From contig DHTF01000087.1 in NCBI GenBank assembly GCA_002411515.1, positions 53,389-101,543 on the forward strand: a DNA stretch of 48,155 bases. The letters are read 5' to 3'. The notes beneath the pieces were generated by a model, which had not been told where the DNA came from, did no database searches, and saw nothing but the letters and a program-made list of their open reading frames with translations. Positions within the stretch are counted from its first letter, which is position 1, and every line of letters starts with the position of its first letter. Below, piece after piece: positions 37,555 to 47,132 of the stretch. The position numbers and the translations under genes were made by a program. This DNA is from Proteiniphilum sp. UBA5267. GTDB taxonomy: Bacteria; Bacteroidota; Bacteroidia; Bacteroidales; Dysgonomonadaceae.

Positions 37555-38769
37555 TTATGCAAATTTGTGTCCTTTGGCCAGTCCCCCTTCACTTGTTTCC
37601 TTGTACAGTGAGGGAAGGTCGTGTCCCGTCTCTTTCATTACATTCACCACACGATCAAACGATACCCGATGGATCCCGTCTGTAAATGAGGCGTAGAGAT
37701 TGGCATCCAGGGCACGTGCGGCGGCATAGGCGTTGCGTTCGATACAGGGAATCTGTACCAGCCCGCATACCGGATCACAGGTCATTCCCAGATGGTGTTC
37801 CAGTCCCATCTCGGCAGCATATTCAATCTGTGCCGGACTGCCTCCGAAGAGTTGGTTGGCCGCTGCTGCTGCCATGGCACAAGCTACACCCACCTCACCC
37901 TGGCATCCCACTTCGGCACCCGAAATGGAGGCGTTTTCCTTCACGATATTGCCGAAAAGGCCGGCAGTGGCCAGGGCACGCAGCATCCTGTTGGTGCTGA
38001 ATCCACGGATATCCTCCAGATGATAGAGCACCGAGGGTACCACGCCACAAGAGCCGCAGGTGGGGGCCGTCACAATTTTTCCCCCCGCAGCATTCTCCTC
38101 CGATACAGCCAATGCATAGGCGAATACCAGTCCGCGTGACTGGAGCGAGGCCTTGTATCCCTTTGCTTTGATGAAGTAGCTCACTGCCTTGCGGTGGAGG
38201 CTGAGCGGTCCGGGGAGCACCCCTTCGTTGTCGAGTCCCCGCTTCACTGCATCCTTCATCACGTTCCATACCTCTCCCAGGTAGTCCCATATATCTGCAT
38301 CTTCACACTCCTCCACATATTCCCAGTAGCTCTTTCCTGTGGCCTCACACCATTCCATGATCCCGGTGAGGGTGGTCATCGGGTAGATGTCGCGGCCTTC
38401 ATTCTCTGAGAGGGCTATGATCTTCTTTCCGTCCGAGAGAGCACCTCCGCCCACACTGTAAACCGTCTGTGCGTCGTAGCATGTCTCGCCGCGGAATGCT
38501 TCCAGCATCAATGCATTGGGATGAAAAGGAAGGAATGTTTTGGGTTGCCATACAATGGTGGTGGGTGCTACTGGCTCCATTGAACCCAGGATGGCTTGAT
38601 CGGTGAGGTGCCCCTTCCCAGTGGCAGCAAGGCTACCGTAGAGGGTGACCACGAATCTATCGGCATCGTTGTGTGCTCCGGCAAAAAGAGACGCTGCCTT
38701 TTTGGGACCCATGGTGTGACTGCTCGAGGGTCCGTTGCCAATGCGGAAAAGTTCTTTGATGGATTGCAT
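37555..38769 (-). CDS. sdaA: L-serine ammonia-lyase (iron-sulfur, single chain)
   Basis: A 404-residue cytosolic enzyme that deaminates L-serine to pyruvate and ammonia using a [4Fe-4S] cluster. Alpha and beta parts are in one chain: the N-terminal beta domain has GPSSSHTMGP (near 14), and the C-terminal alpha domain has APTCGSCGVVP, GCQGEVG and CDPVCGLVQIPCIERN with the cluster Cys residues. The preferred start MQSIKELF (38769) lies 3 nt from a perfect -7 element; the longer frame from 38775 overlaps it. The transcript may therefore begin at or next to the start codon. Monocistronic, divergent from the thioesterase gene. Confidence 0.95.
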   Translation of the reverse strand: MQSIKELFRIGNGPSSSHTMGPKKAASLFAGAHNDADRFVVTLYGSLAATGKGHLTDQAILGSMEPVAPTTIVWQPKTFLPFHPNALMLEAFRGETCYDAQTVYSVGGGALSDGKKIIALSENEGRDIYPMTTLTGIMEWCEATGKSYWEYVEECEDADIWDYLGEVWNVMKDAVKRGLDNEGVLPGPLSLHRKAVSYFIKAKGYKASLQSRGLVFAYALAVSEENAAGGKIVTAPTCGSCGVVPSVLYHLEDIRGFSTNRMLRALATAGLFGNIVKENASISGAEVGCQGEVGVACAMAAAAANQLFGGSPAQIEYAAEMGLEHHLGMTCDPVCGLVQIPCIERNAYAAARALDANLYASFTDGIHRVSFDRVVNVMKETGHDLPSLYKETSEGGLAKGHKFA

Positions 38770-38772
38770 AAA

Positions 38773-38780
38773 CAAAGATA
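38773..38780 (-). promoter_or_regulatory. -7 promoter element of sdaA
   Basis: The minus strand reads TATCTTTG, an exact TAnnTTTG match, only 3 nt from the sdaA ATG at 38769. With the usual 4-7 nt to the transcription start, the mRNA would be leaderless or nearly so. Confidence 0.6.
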
Positions 38781-38816
38781 GTCAAAAATTCAATCCTGTA
38801 AAAGCCATTTATTTTG

Positions 38817-38824
38817 TACTTTTG
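38817..38824 (+). promoter_or_regulatory. -7 promoter element of the acyl-ACP thioesterase gene
   Basis: TACTTTTG matches TAnnTTTG exactly, 19 bp before ATG 38844. The next in-frame upstream ATG (38814) overlaps it and is therefore not used. No TTG is seen at the -33 distance. Confidence 0.6.
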
Positions 38825-38843
38825 CGGTTCACGAATCGAAACA

Positions 38844-39578
38844 ATGGGTACAAAGAAAACATACAGTTACAACATAGAGGCACAGGATATTGATTTTCGC
38901 AGGCGGGTTTCACTGAGCTCACTGACCGATTTTGTGCTGATCACTGCCGGCAAGAATGCCGATGAAAATGGCTTTGGCCTGTTGGAGTTGCAGAGTGACA
39001 ATTTCACCTGGGTGCTCTCACGTTTGGTGATCGACATGAAAAGAATGCCCACAGAGAGCGATTCACTTTCTATTGAGACCTGGATTGAGAAAATTGGGAC
39101 CGCCTTTACCACCCGAAATTTCCGGATTTTCGATGGGGCAAATAACCTCATTGGGCACGCTTCCTCTTCGTGGGCGGTTATGGACATGCAAACGCGGCGC
39201 AGCGTGTCGCTCAATACACTTCCTGCGATGCAACAATACATCGTGCAGGAGAGCACGCCCATCGGTGAGCCCGGGCGCATACCCAGCCAGTCAGGAGAGG
39301 TGGCAAACAGCTTCCGGGTGAAGTACAGTGACATCGATGTGAACAACCATGCCAACAGCCTGCATTATGTAGCATGGCTATCCGACTGCTTTACGCCCGA
39401 TTTTTACCGGAAGCACCATATCCGCCGGTTTGAGATTAATTTTCTGAAAGAACTCACTTTTGGTGATTCAGGCGAGGTGCATCGCCATATGAATGCTCCT
39501 GGTGATTATGCTTTTCTGATTGTAACAAAAGAAAAAGGCGACGTTTGTCGGGCGCGCATCCTCTTTGAAGAGGTATAA
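38844..39578 (+). CDS. Acyl-ACP thioesterase
   Basis: A 244-residue FatA/FatB-type thioesterase that releases fatty acids from acyl carrier protein. It has two hotdog folds. The C-terminal half contains the catalytic pattern D-x-N-x-H in SDIDVNNHANS, followed by RRFEINFLKEL with the conserved Glu. The N-terminal half has SDNFTWVLSRLVIDM and FTTRNFRIFDG, typical of the family. Chain-length preference cannot be inferred. It is divergent from sdaA and converges, with a 14-bp gap, on the lipoprotein gene. Confidence 0.9.
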   Translation: MGTKKTYSYNIEAQDIDFRRRVSLSSLTDFVLITAGKNADENGFGLLELQSDNFTWVLSRLVIDMKRMPTESDSLSIETWIEKIGTAFTTRNFRIFDGANNLIGHASSSWAVMDMQTRRSVSLNTLPAMQQYIVQESTPIGEPGRIPSQSGEVANSFRVKYSDIDVNNHANSLHYVAWLSDCFTPDFYRKHHIRRFEINFLKELTFGDSGEVHRHMNAPGDYAFLIVTKEKGDVCRARILFEEV

Positions 39579-39592
39579 AAGAGGAATTTCCC

Positions 39593-40186
39593 TTATTTAC
39601 CACCAAAGTTGAAAACAACGGGAATGGCAGCGGGTACCTTTACCACTGTGCCGCCGACCGTTAATTTTGGCCATAACTTTACAGAAACCGATGTTTCCTT
39701 GGGTGTGATTCCCAGGAATGCACTCATCTCGCTAGCTAATCTTTCCTGGGAGTAGCGGTTCATCAAACTTTTCAAATCTACGCTTACAGGAATGCCCACC
39801 ACCTTGGTTTCACCCGGTTCAATGCGGATGGGGATATCCATCTTTCCCTGTACGAACTCCATGTCATTCACTTGTATGGTGTAATCCAGTGCGTCGAGGA
39901 AGGCGGCAGAGCTGTTCGGATTGGTGACATTCATGTTGAGCGTCATGCTAAAGGGTATGGTTTGCATCGAGGAGCCGCCGGCCAGCACTGTGGCAATGGA
40001 AGCCAGGTTGGAAACAGAGATGCTCGATGCGTTGCCCAGGTTTATCCCGGCCAGCTGAATGTTGGTCAGCGAATGATACTTGTACTCACTCTGTGAGAGC
40101 TGTATGGCGCCCCCAATCTGGTCTATGATGCCGCAACCTGTAAGAAGGAGAGCCGCAAAGAGAATTGTGAAATTTTTCTTCATCAT
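39593..40186 (-). CDS. LEA-type-2-like lipoprotein
   Basis: A 197-residue lipoprotein with a clear lipobox (LLTGC, Cys near 18). The rest resembles LEA14/WHy-type beta-sandwich proteins: a strand-rich domain with IPFSMTLNMNVTNPNSSAAFLDALDYTI, where an Asn-Pro follows the first strand, and VKLWPKLTVGG near the end. Function is unknown in bacteria. It starts 6 bp after the Smr-domain gene and is probably co-transcribed. No terminator is visible between it and the convergent thioesterase gene. Confidence 0.75.
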   Translation of the reverse strand: MMKKNFTILFAALLLTGCGIIDQIGGAIQLSQSEYKYHSLTNIQLAGINLGNASSISVSNLASIATVLAGGSSMQTIPFSMTLNMNVTNPNSSAAFLDALDYTIQVNDMEFVQGKMDIPIRIEPGETKVVGIPVSVDLKSLMNRYSQERLASEMSAFLGITPKETSVSVKLWPKLTVGGTVVKVPAAIPVVFNFGGK

Positions 40187-40192
40187 ATGATA

Positions 40193-41239
40193 TTACTTGA
40201 TGGTTACCATGGTCGCTCCATAGCCATATTCCTGAAAGGAGGCATCCTGGTAATAACAGGTGGGATATTTTGTTTTCAATTCTTTGAGGAGGGCATTTTT
40301 CAGTATGCCATCACCCTTGCCATGAATAAACACAATTTTTTGGCCTTTGTGTTGAATTTCTTCCTTCATCACCTCATGAAATTTCTGTAGCTGGTATTCC
40401 AACAGATCGGCATTGTTCATTCCCGCAGTGGTGTCGAGCAATGCGTCGGCATGCAGGTCAATTTCAATTGGTTTATTTTTTTCTTTTTTTTCGATCCGTT
40501 GAATGCGTGGCCTTCTCTCCGCAACTTCCTTTTCTTTGATCGCACGCTCCAGGTCGCCCGCAGAAACCAGTAACTCCCGCTCGGGTACATCCTGCTGCAT
40601 GATATAATAGAGCAAGGCGTCATCCTCGAAGTAATCGTTTTCCCTGAAACTGTGAAGTTTGTAAAATTTCACAGTGTCAATGCGCAATTCCACCGAACAG
40701 GGATTCTTGAACCGGTACGCTTTTTCATGCTTGAAGGCGATGAACTGCACAGATACTTTTTCAATTTCATTGAGAACCGTTTTATCGAACTCCTCCAGAA
40801 AGATCTTGGTGTTGGGTTCTATGGAACCGTTGTAGCGACTCTTCCAGGTGTTGTTCTCACGACACATGTAGTTGAAAAAAAGATGGTAGTTGCTATCGTT
40901 CACAAAATAACATTCATAAGATGAGTTCGAGAGCTGCTTCACATCGGTAGGCAAAAAGGCCAGACAGGCTGTGATTTGTTCCCCCTCTGCTGTCTCTTCA
41001 GCTGTTTTGCTACGATCAACTTTTACTTCGGGTGGTGGAGGTGTTTGCTTTGGGGGTGTGGGTACAGGTTTCTTTTCATCAGCCGTTTCCACAGGCACAC
41101 ATTCCGAAACGAGTATGGGCAGATCGAATCCATGCTCATCCTCAACAATCACCAGTTGCTTGCTGATGAAGCCTTTTACAACCCCACCTCCCACGGTGTT
41201 CAGAAAACGCACTTTGTCGCCTGTTTCCAATTTCTTCAT
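40193..41239 (-). CDS. DUF2027 and Smr domain protein
   Basis: A 348-residue cytosolic protein. The N-terminal part (2-60) has the KVRFLNTVGGGVV beta-barrel element. A Pro-rich linker (about 55-80) follows, then a DUF2027-like middle domain (about 85-235), a charged Lys/Glu helix (245-275), and a C-terminal Smr domain (about 270-348) with IDLHAD and the HGKGDG motif. Smr domains are nucleases or nucleic-acid-binding modules found alone or in MutS2; the role of this architecture is unknown. Its upstream region overlaps the queA promoter; CAACTTTG (41282-41289, minus) is a one-mismatch -7 candidate. Confidence 0.85.
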   Translation of the reverse strand: MKKLETGDKVRFLNTVGGGVVKGFISKQLVIVEDEHGFDLPILVSECVPVETADEKKPVPTPPKQTPPPPEVKVDRSKTAEETAEGEQITACLAFLPTDVKQLSNSSYECYFVNDSNYHLFFNYMCRENNTWKSRYNGSIEPNTKIFLEEFDKTVLNEIEKVSVQFIAFKHEKAYRFKNPCSVELRIDTVKFYKLHSFRENDYFEDDALLYYIMQQDVPERELLVSAGDLERAIKEKEVAERRPRIQRIEKKEKNKPIEIDLHADALLDTTAGMNNADLLEYQLQKFHEVMKEEIQHKGQKIVFIHGKGDGILKNALLKELKTKYPTCYYQDASFQEYGYGATMVTIK

Positions 41240-41267
41240 GCTCTTGGGCTGCTTACAGCCATTTTAT

Positions 41268-41299
41268 TTTGTTACCTGTTGCAAAGTTGACTAATTTTG
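41268..41299 (+). promoter_or_regulatory. Promoter of queA
   Basis: TTTG (41268-41271), a 20-bp spacer and TAATTTTG (41292-41299) match the Bacteroidota consensus at both elements. The leader holds an inverted repeat CGAAAAA-TAG-TTTTTTCG (41323-41340) shortly before the start codon, which could fold in the mRNA. Confidence 0.7.
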
Positions 41300-41350
41300 C
41301 GGAATAAATTCATTAATAATTACGAAAAATAGTTTTTTCGGTTGTAAAAA

Positions 41351-42583
41351 ATGAAAAAGGACGACATCGGAGCGTTGCGGATATCCCGTTTCAATTATCA
41401 TCTTCCCGACGAAAAGATTGCCAAATATCCTCTGCCTCAAAGAGACAATTCGAAGCTGTTGCACTATCACGATGCGCAACTCACTTCTTTTATGTTCAAC
41501 GATTTACCGGATTTGCTACCACATGAGAGCCTCCTTCTTTTCAACAACACCCGGGTGATTCATGCCCGTTTATTGTTTCGCAAGGAAACCGGTGCACAGA
41601 TCGAGGTCTTTTGTCTTTCACCCCATGAGCCAGCCGATTACGCCGTGAACTTTCAACAACGGAAGCAATGTGCCTGGAATTGCATGATTGGCAATGCCAA
41701 GCGATGGAAAGAAGAACCTTTGTATATGGAAATACCGTACGAAGGAGCGGTCATCACCCTACAAGCTGTCAAAAAAGATACCCGGTGTGGGGAGAGTGTT
41801 GTCAGCTTTTCCTGGGATCACGCCGACGTGACTTTCTCCGAGTTGCTTGAACATGCCGGAAAGCTACCCATCCCTCCTTACCTCAATCGCCCTTCCGAAG
41901 CTCGCGACGATGAAACCTACCAAACCGTTTATTCACGTGTTGAGGGTTCTGTTGCTGCACCCACGGCCGGACTTCATTTCACGCCCCTCGTAATGGAGCA
42001 ACTTCGTGAAAGAGGTATGGATACCACCGAGGTGACGCTGCATGTAGGTGCAGGTACATTCCTGCCGGTGAAATCAGATACCATTGCCGGTCATGTCATG
42101 CATACCGAGTTTATCTCTATTTCACGGGAGACGGTGGAGAAGATGCTTCTCAATAAAAGCAAGCTCATTGTGGTGGGAACCACTTCGCTGCGTACGGTGG
42201 AGAGCTTGTACTATATCGGAAAGAAGCTGCATGTTCACCCCGATGCTACTTCTCAGGAGCTGGGCGTGAAGCAGTGGGAGCCTTATGAAGAAACCGATCC
42301 TATTCCTCCGGCACAGGCACTGCAAAATATCCTCGACTATCTCGATAGGCACCAACAAGAGCGATTGATTACCGATACCCAGATCATCATTGCACCGGGC
42401 TACCAGTTTCATTATGCCGATGCCATCATTACCAATTTTCATCAGCCACAGAGCACATTGCTGCTACTGATCGCTGCTTTCGTGGGAGACGACTGGCAAA
42501 AGATTTACGATTATGCTTTGGAGCACAATTACCGCTTCCTCAGTTATGGCGACAGCTCTCTATTGTGGAAAAAGAACAAATAA
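41351..42583 (+). CDS. queA: QueA-type S-adenosylmethionine:tRNA ribosyltransferase-isomerase
   Basis: A 410-residue enzyme of queuosine biosynthesis that transfers and rearranges the ribosyl part of S-adenosylmethionine onto 7-aminomethyl-deazaguanine at tRNA position 34 to give epoxyqueuosine. Typical blocks are YHLPDEKIAKYPLPQRDNSKLL at the N-terminus, LLLFNNTRVIHARL near 61-74, the YQTVYSR...GSVAAPTAGLHFT segment near 195-217, TLHVGAGTFLPV, and the C-terminal ITNFHQPQSTLL. Length is on the long side (E. coli about 356), mainly from a divergent insert around 95-160. It has its own promoter and is divergent from the Smr gene. Confidence 0.92.
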   Translation: MKKDDIGALRISRFNYHLPDEKIAKYPLPQRDNSKLLHYHDAQLTSFMFNDLPDLLPHESLLLFNNTRVIHARLLFRKETGAQIEVFCLSPHEPADYAVNFQQRKQCAWNCMIGNAKRWKEEPLYMEIPYEGAVITLQAVKKDTRCGESVVSFSWDHADVTFSELLEHAGKLPIPPYLNRPSEARDDETYQTVYSRVEGSVAAPTAGLHFTPLVMEQLRERGMDTTEVTLHVGAGTFLPVKSDTIAGHVMHTEFISISRETVEKMLLNKSKLIVVGTTSLRTVESLYYIGKKLHVHPDATSQELGVKQWEPYEETDPIPPAQALQNILDYLDRHQQERLITDTQIIIAPGYQFHYADAIITNFHQPQSTLLLLIAAFVGDDWQKIYDYALEHNYRFLSYGDSSLLWKKNK

Positions 42584-42692
42584 CCTTATTTTTTGGTTAA
42601 AATACTCGCTGCGTCAAGGCCTTTGCTCCTTTTTTTTGTAATATTGCATAGTTGAAAAGTCAAGATCATTCACCTGTTTTGTTTCATATAAC

Positions 42693-45600
42693 TTGGTTGC
42701 AAAAATTGCCCGTATACTCGCTATCATTGTTATAAGTATCATATTGTTCAATATTATACTTTTCATTGTCTTTAGCATACCTACCGTGCAAAAGAGAGCT
42801 GCCGACTTTGCACTCGAAAAGATAAAACCGGCCCTCAACACCGAGGCGTCACTCGAAGGCATCCGCTTTCGTCTTTTCAATACCCTTGAACTGAATGGAA
42901 TATACCTTGAAGATCAACAGCAGGATACCCTCGCTTATATAGCCAGGCTGGGTGTGCGCATCCACGCCCTTGAGCTGCTTCGAAACAAAGTATCGGTGGA
43001 GAAGGTGAGCCTCGAGGATTTCCTGCTCCGTGCAAATCGTCCCTCACCCGATGATCCGTTTAACTTCCAATTTCTGATTGATGCTTTTGCCAAAGAAAAA
43101 GACACCACGATCGTGAAGAAGAAACCAGTCTGGCGTATTACGGCAAACGAAGTGATCTTACAAAACGGACGACTACAATACAATATCCAATCGGTACCTC
43201 ATACGCCGGGATTGTTCAATGCTTCCCATTTCGATATACACAATTTGAACTTCAAAGGGAAAGTCGATTTTCTGAGCCTGGAAGATTTGCAGGCCAATAT
43301 AAGCCTGTTCAGTTTTCAGGAACGACTTGCCGGGCTCACGTTATACAACCTGAAAACTGCTGCCAAGGCCAAAGGAACAACCATCACAAGCGATAAGCTC
43401 ATCGTGTCGCTGAATCACTCTGAGATCAAGGTGACTGAGGCACGTTTCGACCGGGAGACAAAAGCATTCTATCTCCAGGTAGGGAGTGAGCTTGTAGATC
43501 CACATGATATCTCCATCTTTACTCCCCGTTTCGATCACCTGAATAAAACCGTCTCCTTCGAAGCGGAAGTGGAAGGAAAATTGCCACAGGCAATACTTCA
43601 ACAATTTGAATTCCAATATGGATCCGATACGAAAATCAACTTGTCGGCGGAGATCTCCGATTACAGCGATTTCGACAACAGCGATCTGCAAGCCAATATC
43701 CGGCAGCTGACTGTTTCACAGGAAGATCTGCGGGATTTTATCAGAATAGGCCCCCCACTTTTTGAGTCACCTGTTCAGCTTTGGAGCCTGGGCGACATCA
43801 GTCTGCAGATGCAGGCAAGAGGTAAACTGCGTAACTTCCGGTACAACGGTGATGTGCGTACTGAACAGGGTGATATAACGCTAAGCGGTATCGGACGGAT
43901 AAGAAACATGTTTCAACAGATGGAATTCGAAGGACCAGTGTATGCCGAAAATATGCAGGTGGCCCAGATCATTGGAGAAGGACCCGGTGTAGGCAATGCC
44001 ACCCTGCGTGCCAATGCAAAGGTGCTTATCAAAAAAGACGCAGGGGTTACGGTTACATCCGACGGAAGTGTTGAGTCATTGATTTACAAGGGTTACTATT
44101 ATCACGATCTGAGTTACAACGGTACCTACAGTGGCAACAACGTCACCGCGAATATCCAAAGTAATACCGAAAGAAACAGGTTTGATCTCAACGGCGATGT
44201 GACCTTTGGAGAAGGAATGCGCTTTATCGTGAACGGAAATATTGACAGGCTTGAGCTGAAACCTTTCCTGATGATGGCAGACTGGAAGAATCCTTACATC
44301 AGCTTACAGATCGACGGAGATGTGGCTGGTGCCACCATCGACGAGATGACCGGTACGCTGGTGGTAGACAACGTGTCGTTGGTTGACAGCAGCTTTATTT
44401 ATAATCCCGGTGCCATCTATCTGCAAGCGCTCGCAGACTCTGTGGGGAGGGGGAAAAAGCTGCAACTGATGTCTTCATTCCTCGAGGCGGAGATGCAGGG
44501 CGATTATTATTTTTCTACGATTGGCAAGGAAATAAAGCAAGCGTTGCATCCGCACCTCCCTTCGGTCATCAACCTGTCCCAAAAATCTGAACACGAAAAG
44601 GGGATCAATAACTTCCAATTCAATGTCTTGTTAAAAAATACGGAAGATATTTCATATGCTTTCTCGTTGCCGTTTTATAATGTGGAACAGGCTACCATAG
44701 CCGGCAGGGTGCAAATGACAGACAACGGCTTTATTCAGCTGAATGCGCATGTTCCCCGGCTGATGGTCGGCAACAGCGACCTGCGCGAAACAAAAGCAGA
44801 TCTGCAGAGTGCGCTTTCGTCCGACATGAAAGTCAATGTAAATACCTATCTGGTACAAAATAACGGATTTGTCAATGCCCGTCTGCAGAGCGTTGCCACC
44901 GACGACTCATTGAGAAATGTACTATCCTACGATTTGAGGCAGAGCAGCACAAATTCAACCGGAGAGATCATACTCACAGCCGGATTCCAACGTGATGCCG
45001 ATGCAAATCTCGCAGCAGATATACGCGTTCACCCCACCACCATCCTGTTCAACAACAAGCAGGTGAAATTCAATGATGCCACCATTGCTTACCGCAAAGA
45101 TCACATCGCCATCAACAATTTCGGTCTGCGCGAACAGGACATGCTCCTCCTCGGGATCGATGGGGTTGCTTCGAAAAGTGAAGCGGACAATGTACGGATC
45201 TATTTCAACAATACAGAACTGGAAAATATTCTTTCGGCCTTCAACGTGTCAAACCTTGCCGGTTCCATTAACGGGGACATATATATAAGGCAGGCTCTCG
45301 ATAATCCGTTGATACGCACCGAGGATCTGCGCATTGAAAACATTACAGTGAACAACGACAGCATTGGTACGCTGAAGTTAGAGGGGAACTGGGATAATCT
45401 CTATTCAGGCCTGGATCTGAACGCCTATCTCACCCACAAGGGCGTACGCAATTTAGACATTCAGGGATTTATCCCTACTGGCGACAACAGCCTCCACCCA
45501 CTGGATGTAAAATTTAAAATAGAAGAATTTAACCTGAATGCACTTCAGCCGCTTACTGTCAACGTCTTCAGTCAACTCTCCGGAAAATTAAACTCCAACA

Positions 45601-47129
45601 TTCGCATCACCGGTAAGCTCTCTGAACCCGTGACCGAAGGGTGGCTGGGTATTGATAATGGAGTGATGAAGGTGGCTTACACCAATGTCACTTACTACGT
45701 ATCGGACACCATCGAAGTAAATAGGGACAACGTGGGATTGGAAAATCTGGTCATTCGTGACCAGAACGATCATACAGCAAATCTGGATGTGCGGCTTTCT
45801 CACTCCAATTTTGGGAAGATGGCATACCATGCCACACTCCGACTGAACGATTTCATGTTGCTGAACAACAAAGAACGTACCGACCTGATGGTCTACGGAA
45901 ACCTGCGCTTATCGGGCGAATTGGAGGTAACCGGTTCACCGAACGGCATCTTTGGCAAAGGCAATCTCTCCACACAAAGCGCGTCGGAGGTGATGGTGAT
46001 GCTTCCCCAAACGGCCAAAGCCACCCAATACAGTGGCGTAGTTTATATTAATACACCGCAGGATGACTCACTGGCCTTCCTGCGTAAAAAAGAGAGCGAA
46101 CTCATCCAGGTCAACACCGGTGTAAAATCGGGGAACCCCATTGTGATGAACTTTACAGTGAACCTGAGCCCCCTGCTCAAGGCCGGGGTGCTGCTCGATC
46201 CCACTACAGGCAACGCGCTTGAGGTGAGCGGCCAGGGAGAACTGAACGTCAATTTTAATTCAAAGTCGACGCCCCCCGTACGTTTATATGGAGACTACGT
46301 GATAAACAGTGGTAAATTTCATTATAACCTGCAGAATCTGCGTACCATCGACTTCAATATTCGTGAAGGAAGCCGGCTTACCATGGAGGGAAATCCCATG
46401 AATACGCAGTTTAACATCACTGCCTATCTCCCAGTAAGAGCCGATTTGGCAGCGCTCAGTCCCACTTTCTCCACTGAGTTGGCCAATACGAGGGTGCCGG
46501 TAAATGCACTGTTACGGATCAGTGGTGATTTCGAAGCCATGGATTTGCAGTACGACATTGAGCTGCCGGAAAGTTCAGGCGACATTCAGCAGCGGGTGAA
46601 CAGCTTTATCAACAATGAGGAGAACAAGATTCTGCAGTTTGCTTATCTGGCTACTACAGGCAGCTTTATTCCTTCAGAGGGTTCTCCCGACATGAATTTA
46701 GGTTCCTCGGTATTTACCAAATTTGCCTCCAATACCTTATCGCGCGGATTGGACGCCCTCTTTGCCAGCGCATTGAATGATAACTGGTCAGTCAGCACCA
46801 ACCTGGAAACGGTGGACGGTACTTTCGAAAATGTTCGCATGGGCGTTGATGTGTCCACCCGCTTATTTAACGATCGTCTTCGCCTTACCACCAACCTGAG
46901 TTATGGCGACAACAGCATGTTGGCTGGTCAGCAGGCCTTCATGGGAGAGTTTGAAATGGAATACGATATCAACAACTGGTTGATGTTACGTGCTTACAAC
47001 CGGGCAAATGAACGTTTCTACCGCCGGAATCCCACTACCCAGGGAGCGGGTGTGGTGGTGACTAAAGAGGCCAAATCGCTCCGTGATCTCTTTAACTTTC
47101 GGTTCACCAAACCCAAAAATGAGGATTAG
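42693..47129 (+). CDS. tamB: TamB-type translocation and assembly module protein
   Basis: A 1478-residue inner-membrane-anchored, periplasm-spanning beta-helical protein of the TamB/AsmA (DUF490) type. An N-terminal membrane helix (about 8-30, IIVISIILFNIILFIVFS) precedes a long run of short beta segments with repeated FNLNGDV/LDVRLSH-like strands. The C-terminal DUF490 domain (about 1100-1478) contains VNFNSKSTPPVRLYGDYVINSGKFHYNL and a terminal barrel-like end. TamB with a TamA-type Omp85 partner assembles outer-membrane proteins, and related proteins carry lipids. No ATG precedes the membrane helix: the frame opens at 42642 and the only credible start is TTG at 42693. TAATATTG (near 42639) is a weak -7. 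tamL follows after 3 bp. Confidence 0.9.
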   Translation: MVAKIARILAIIVISIILFNIILFIVFSIPTVQKRAADFALEKIKPALNTEASLEGIRFRLFNTLELNGIYLEDQQQDTLAYIARLGVRIHALELLRNKVSVEKVSLEDFLLRANRPSPDDPFNFQFLIDAFAKEKDTTIVKKKPVWRITANEVILQNGRLQYNIQSVPHTPGLFNASHFDIHNLNFKGKVDFLSLEDLQANISLFSFQERLAGLTLYNLKTAAKAKGTTITSDKLIVSLNHSEIKVTEARFDRETKAFYLQVGSELVDPHDISIFTPRFDHLNKTVSFEAEVEGKLPQAILQQFEFQYGSDTKINLSAEISDYSDFDNSDLQANIRQLTVSQEDLRDFIRIGPPLFESPVQLWSLGDISLQMQARGKLRNFRYNGDVRTEQGDITLSGIGRIRNMFQQMEFEGPVYAENMQVAQIIGEGPGVGNATLRANAKVLIKKDAGVTVTSDGSVESLIYKGYYYHDLSYNGTYSGNNVTANIQSNTERNRFDLNGDVTFGEGMRFIVNGNIDRLELKPFLMMADWKNPYISLQIDGDVAGATIDEMTGTLVVDNVSLVDSSFIYNPGAIYLQALADSVGRGKKLQLMSSFLEAEMQGDYYFSTIGKEIKQALHPHLPSVINLSQKSEHEKGINNFQFNVLLKNTEDISYAFSLPFYNVEQATIAGRVQMTDNGFIQLNAHVPRLMVGNSDLRETKADLQSALSSDMKVNVNTYLVQNNGFVNARLQSVATDDSLRNVLSYDLRQSSTNSTGEIILTAGFQRDADANLAADIRVHPTTILFNNKQVKFNDATIAYRKDHIAINNFGLREQDMLLLGIDGVASKSEADNVRIYFNNTELENILSAFNVSNLAGSINGDIYIRQALDNPLIRTEDLRIENITVNNDSIGTLKLEGNWDNLYSGLDLNAYLTHKGVRNLDIQGFIPTGDNSLHPLDVKFKIEEFNLNALQPLTVNVFSQLSGKLNSNIRITGKLSEPVTEGWLGIDNGVMKVAYTNVTYYVSDTIEVNRDNVGLENLVIRDQNDHTANLDVRLSHSNFGKMAYHATLRLNDFMLLNNKERTDLMVYGNLRLSGELEVTGSPNGIFGKGNLSTQSASEVMVMLPQTAKATQYSGVVYINTPQDDSLAFLRKKESELIQVNTGVKSGNPIVMNFTVNLSPLLKAGVLLDPTTGNALEVSGQGELNVNFNSKSTPPVRLYGDYVINSGKFHYNLQNLRTIDFNIREGSRLTMEGNPMNTQFNITAYLPVRADLAALSPTFSTELANTRVPVNALLRISGDFEAMDLQYDIELPESSGDIQQRVNSFINNEENKILQFAYLATTGSFIPSEGSPDMNLGSSVFTKFASNTLSRGLDALFASALNDNWSVSTNLETVDGTFENVRMGVDVSTRLFNDRLRLTTNLSYGDNSMLAGQQAFMGEFEMEYDINNWLMLRAYNRANERFYRRNPTTQGAGVVVTKEAKSLRDLFNFRFTKPKNED

Positions 47130-47132
47130 CAG

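Noticed and set aside
42581..42599. Terminator after queA (TAACC/GGTTA with T-rich loop)
   Set aside because: The stem is only 5 bp and no T tract follows.
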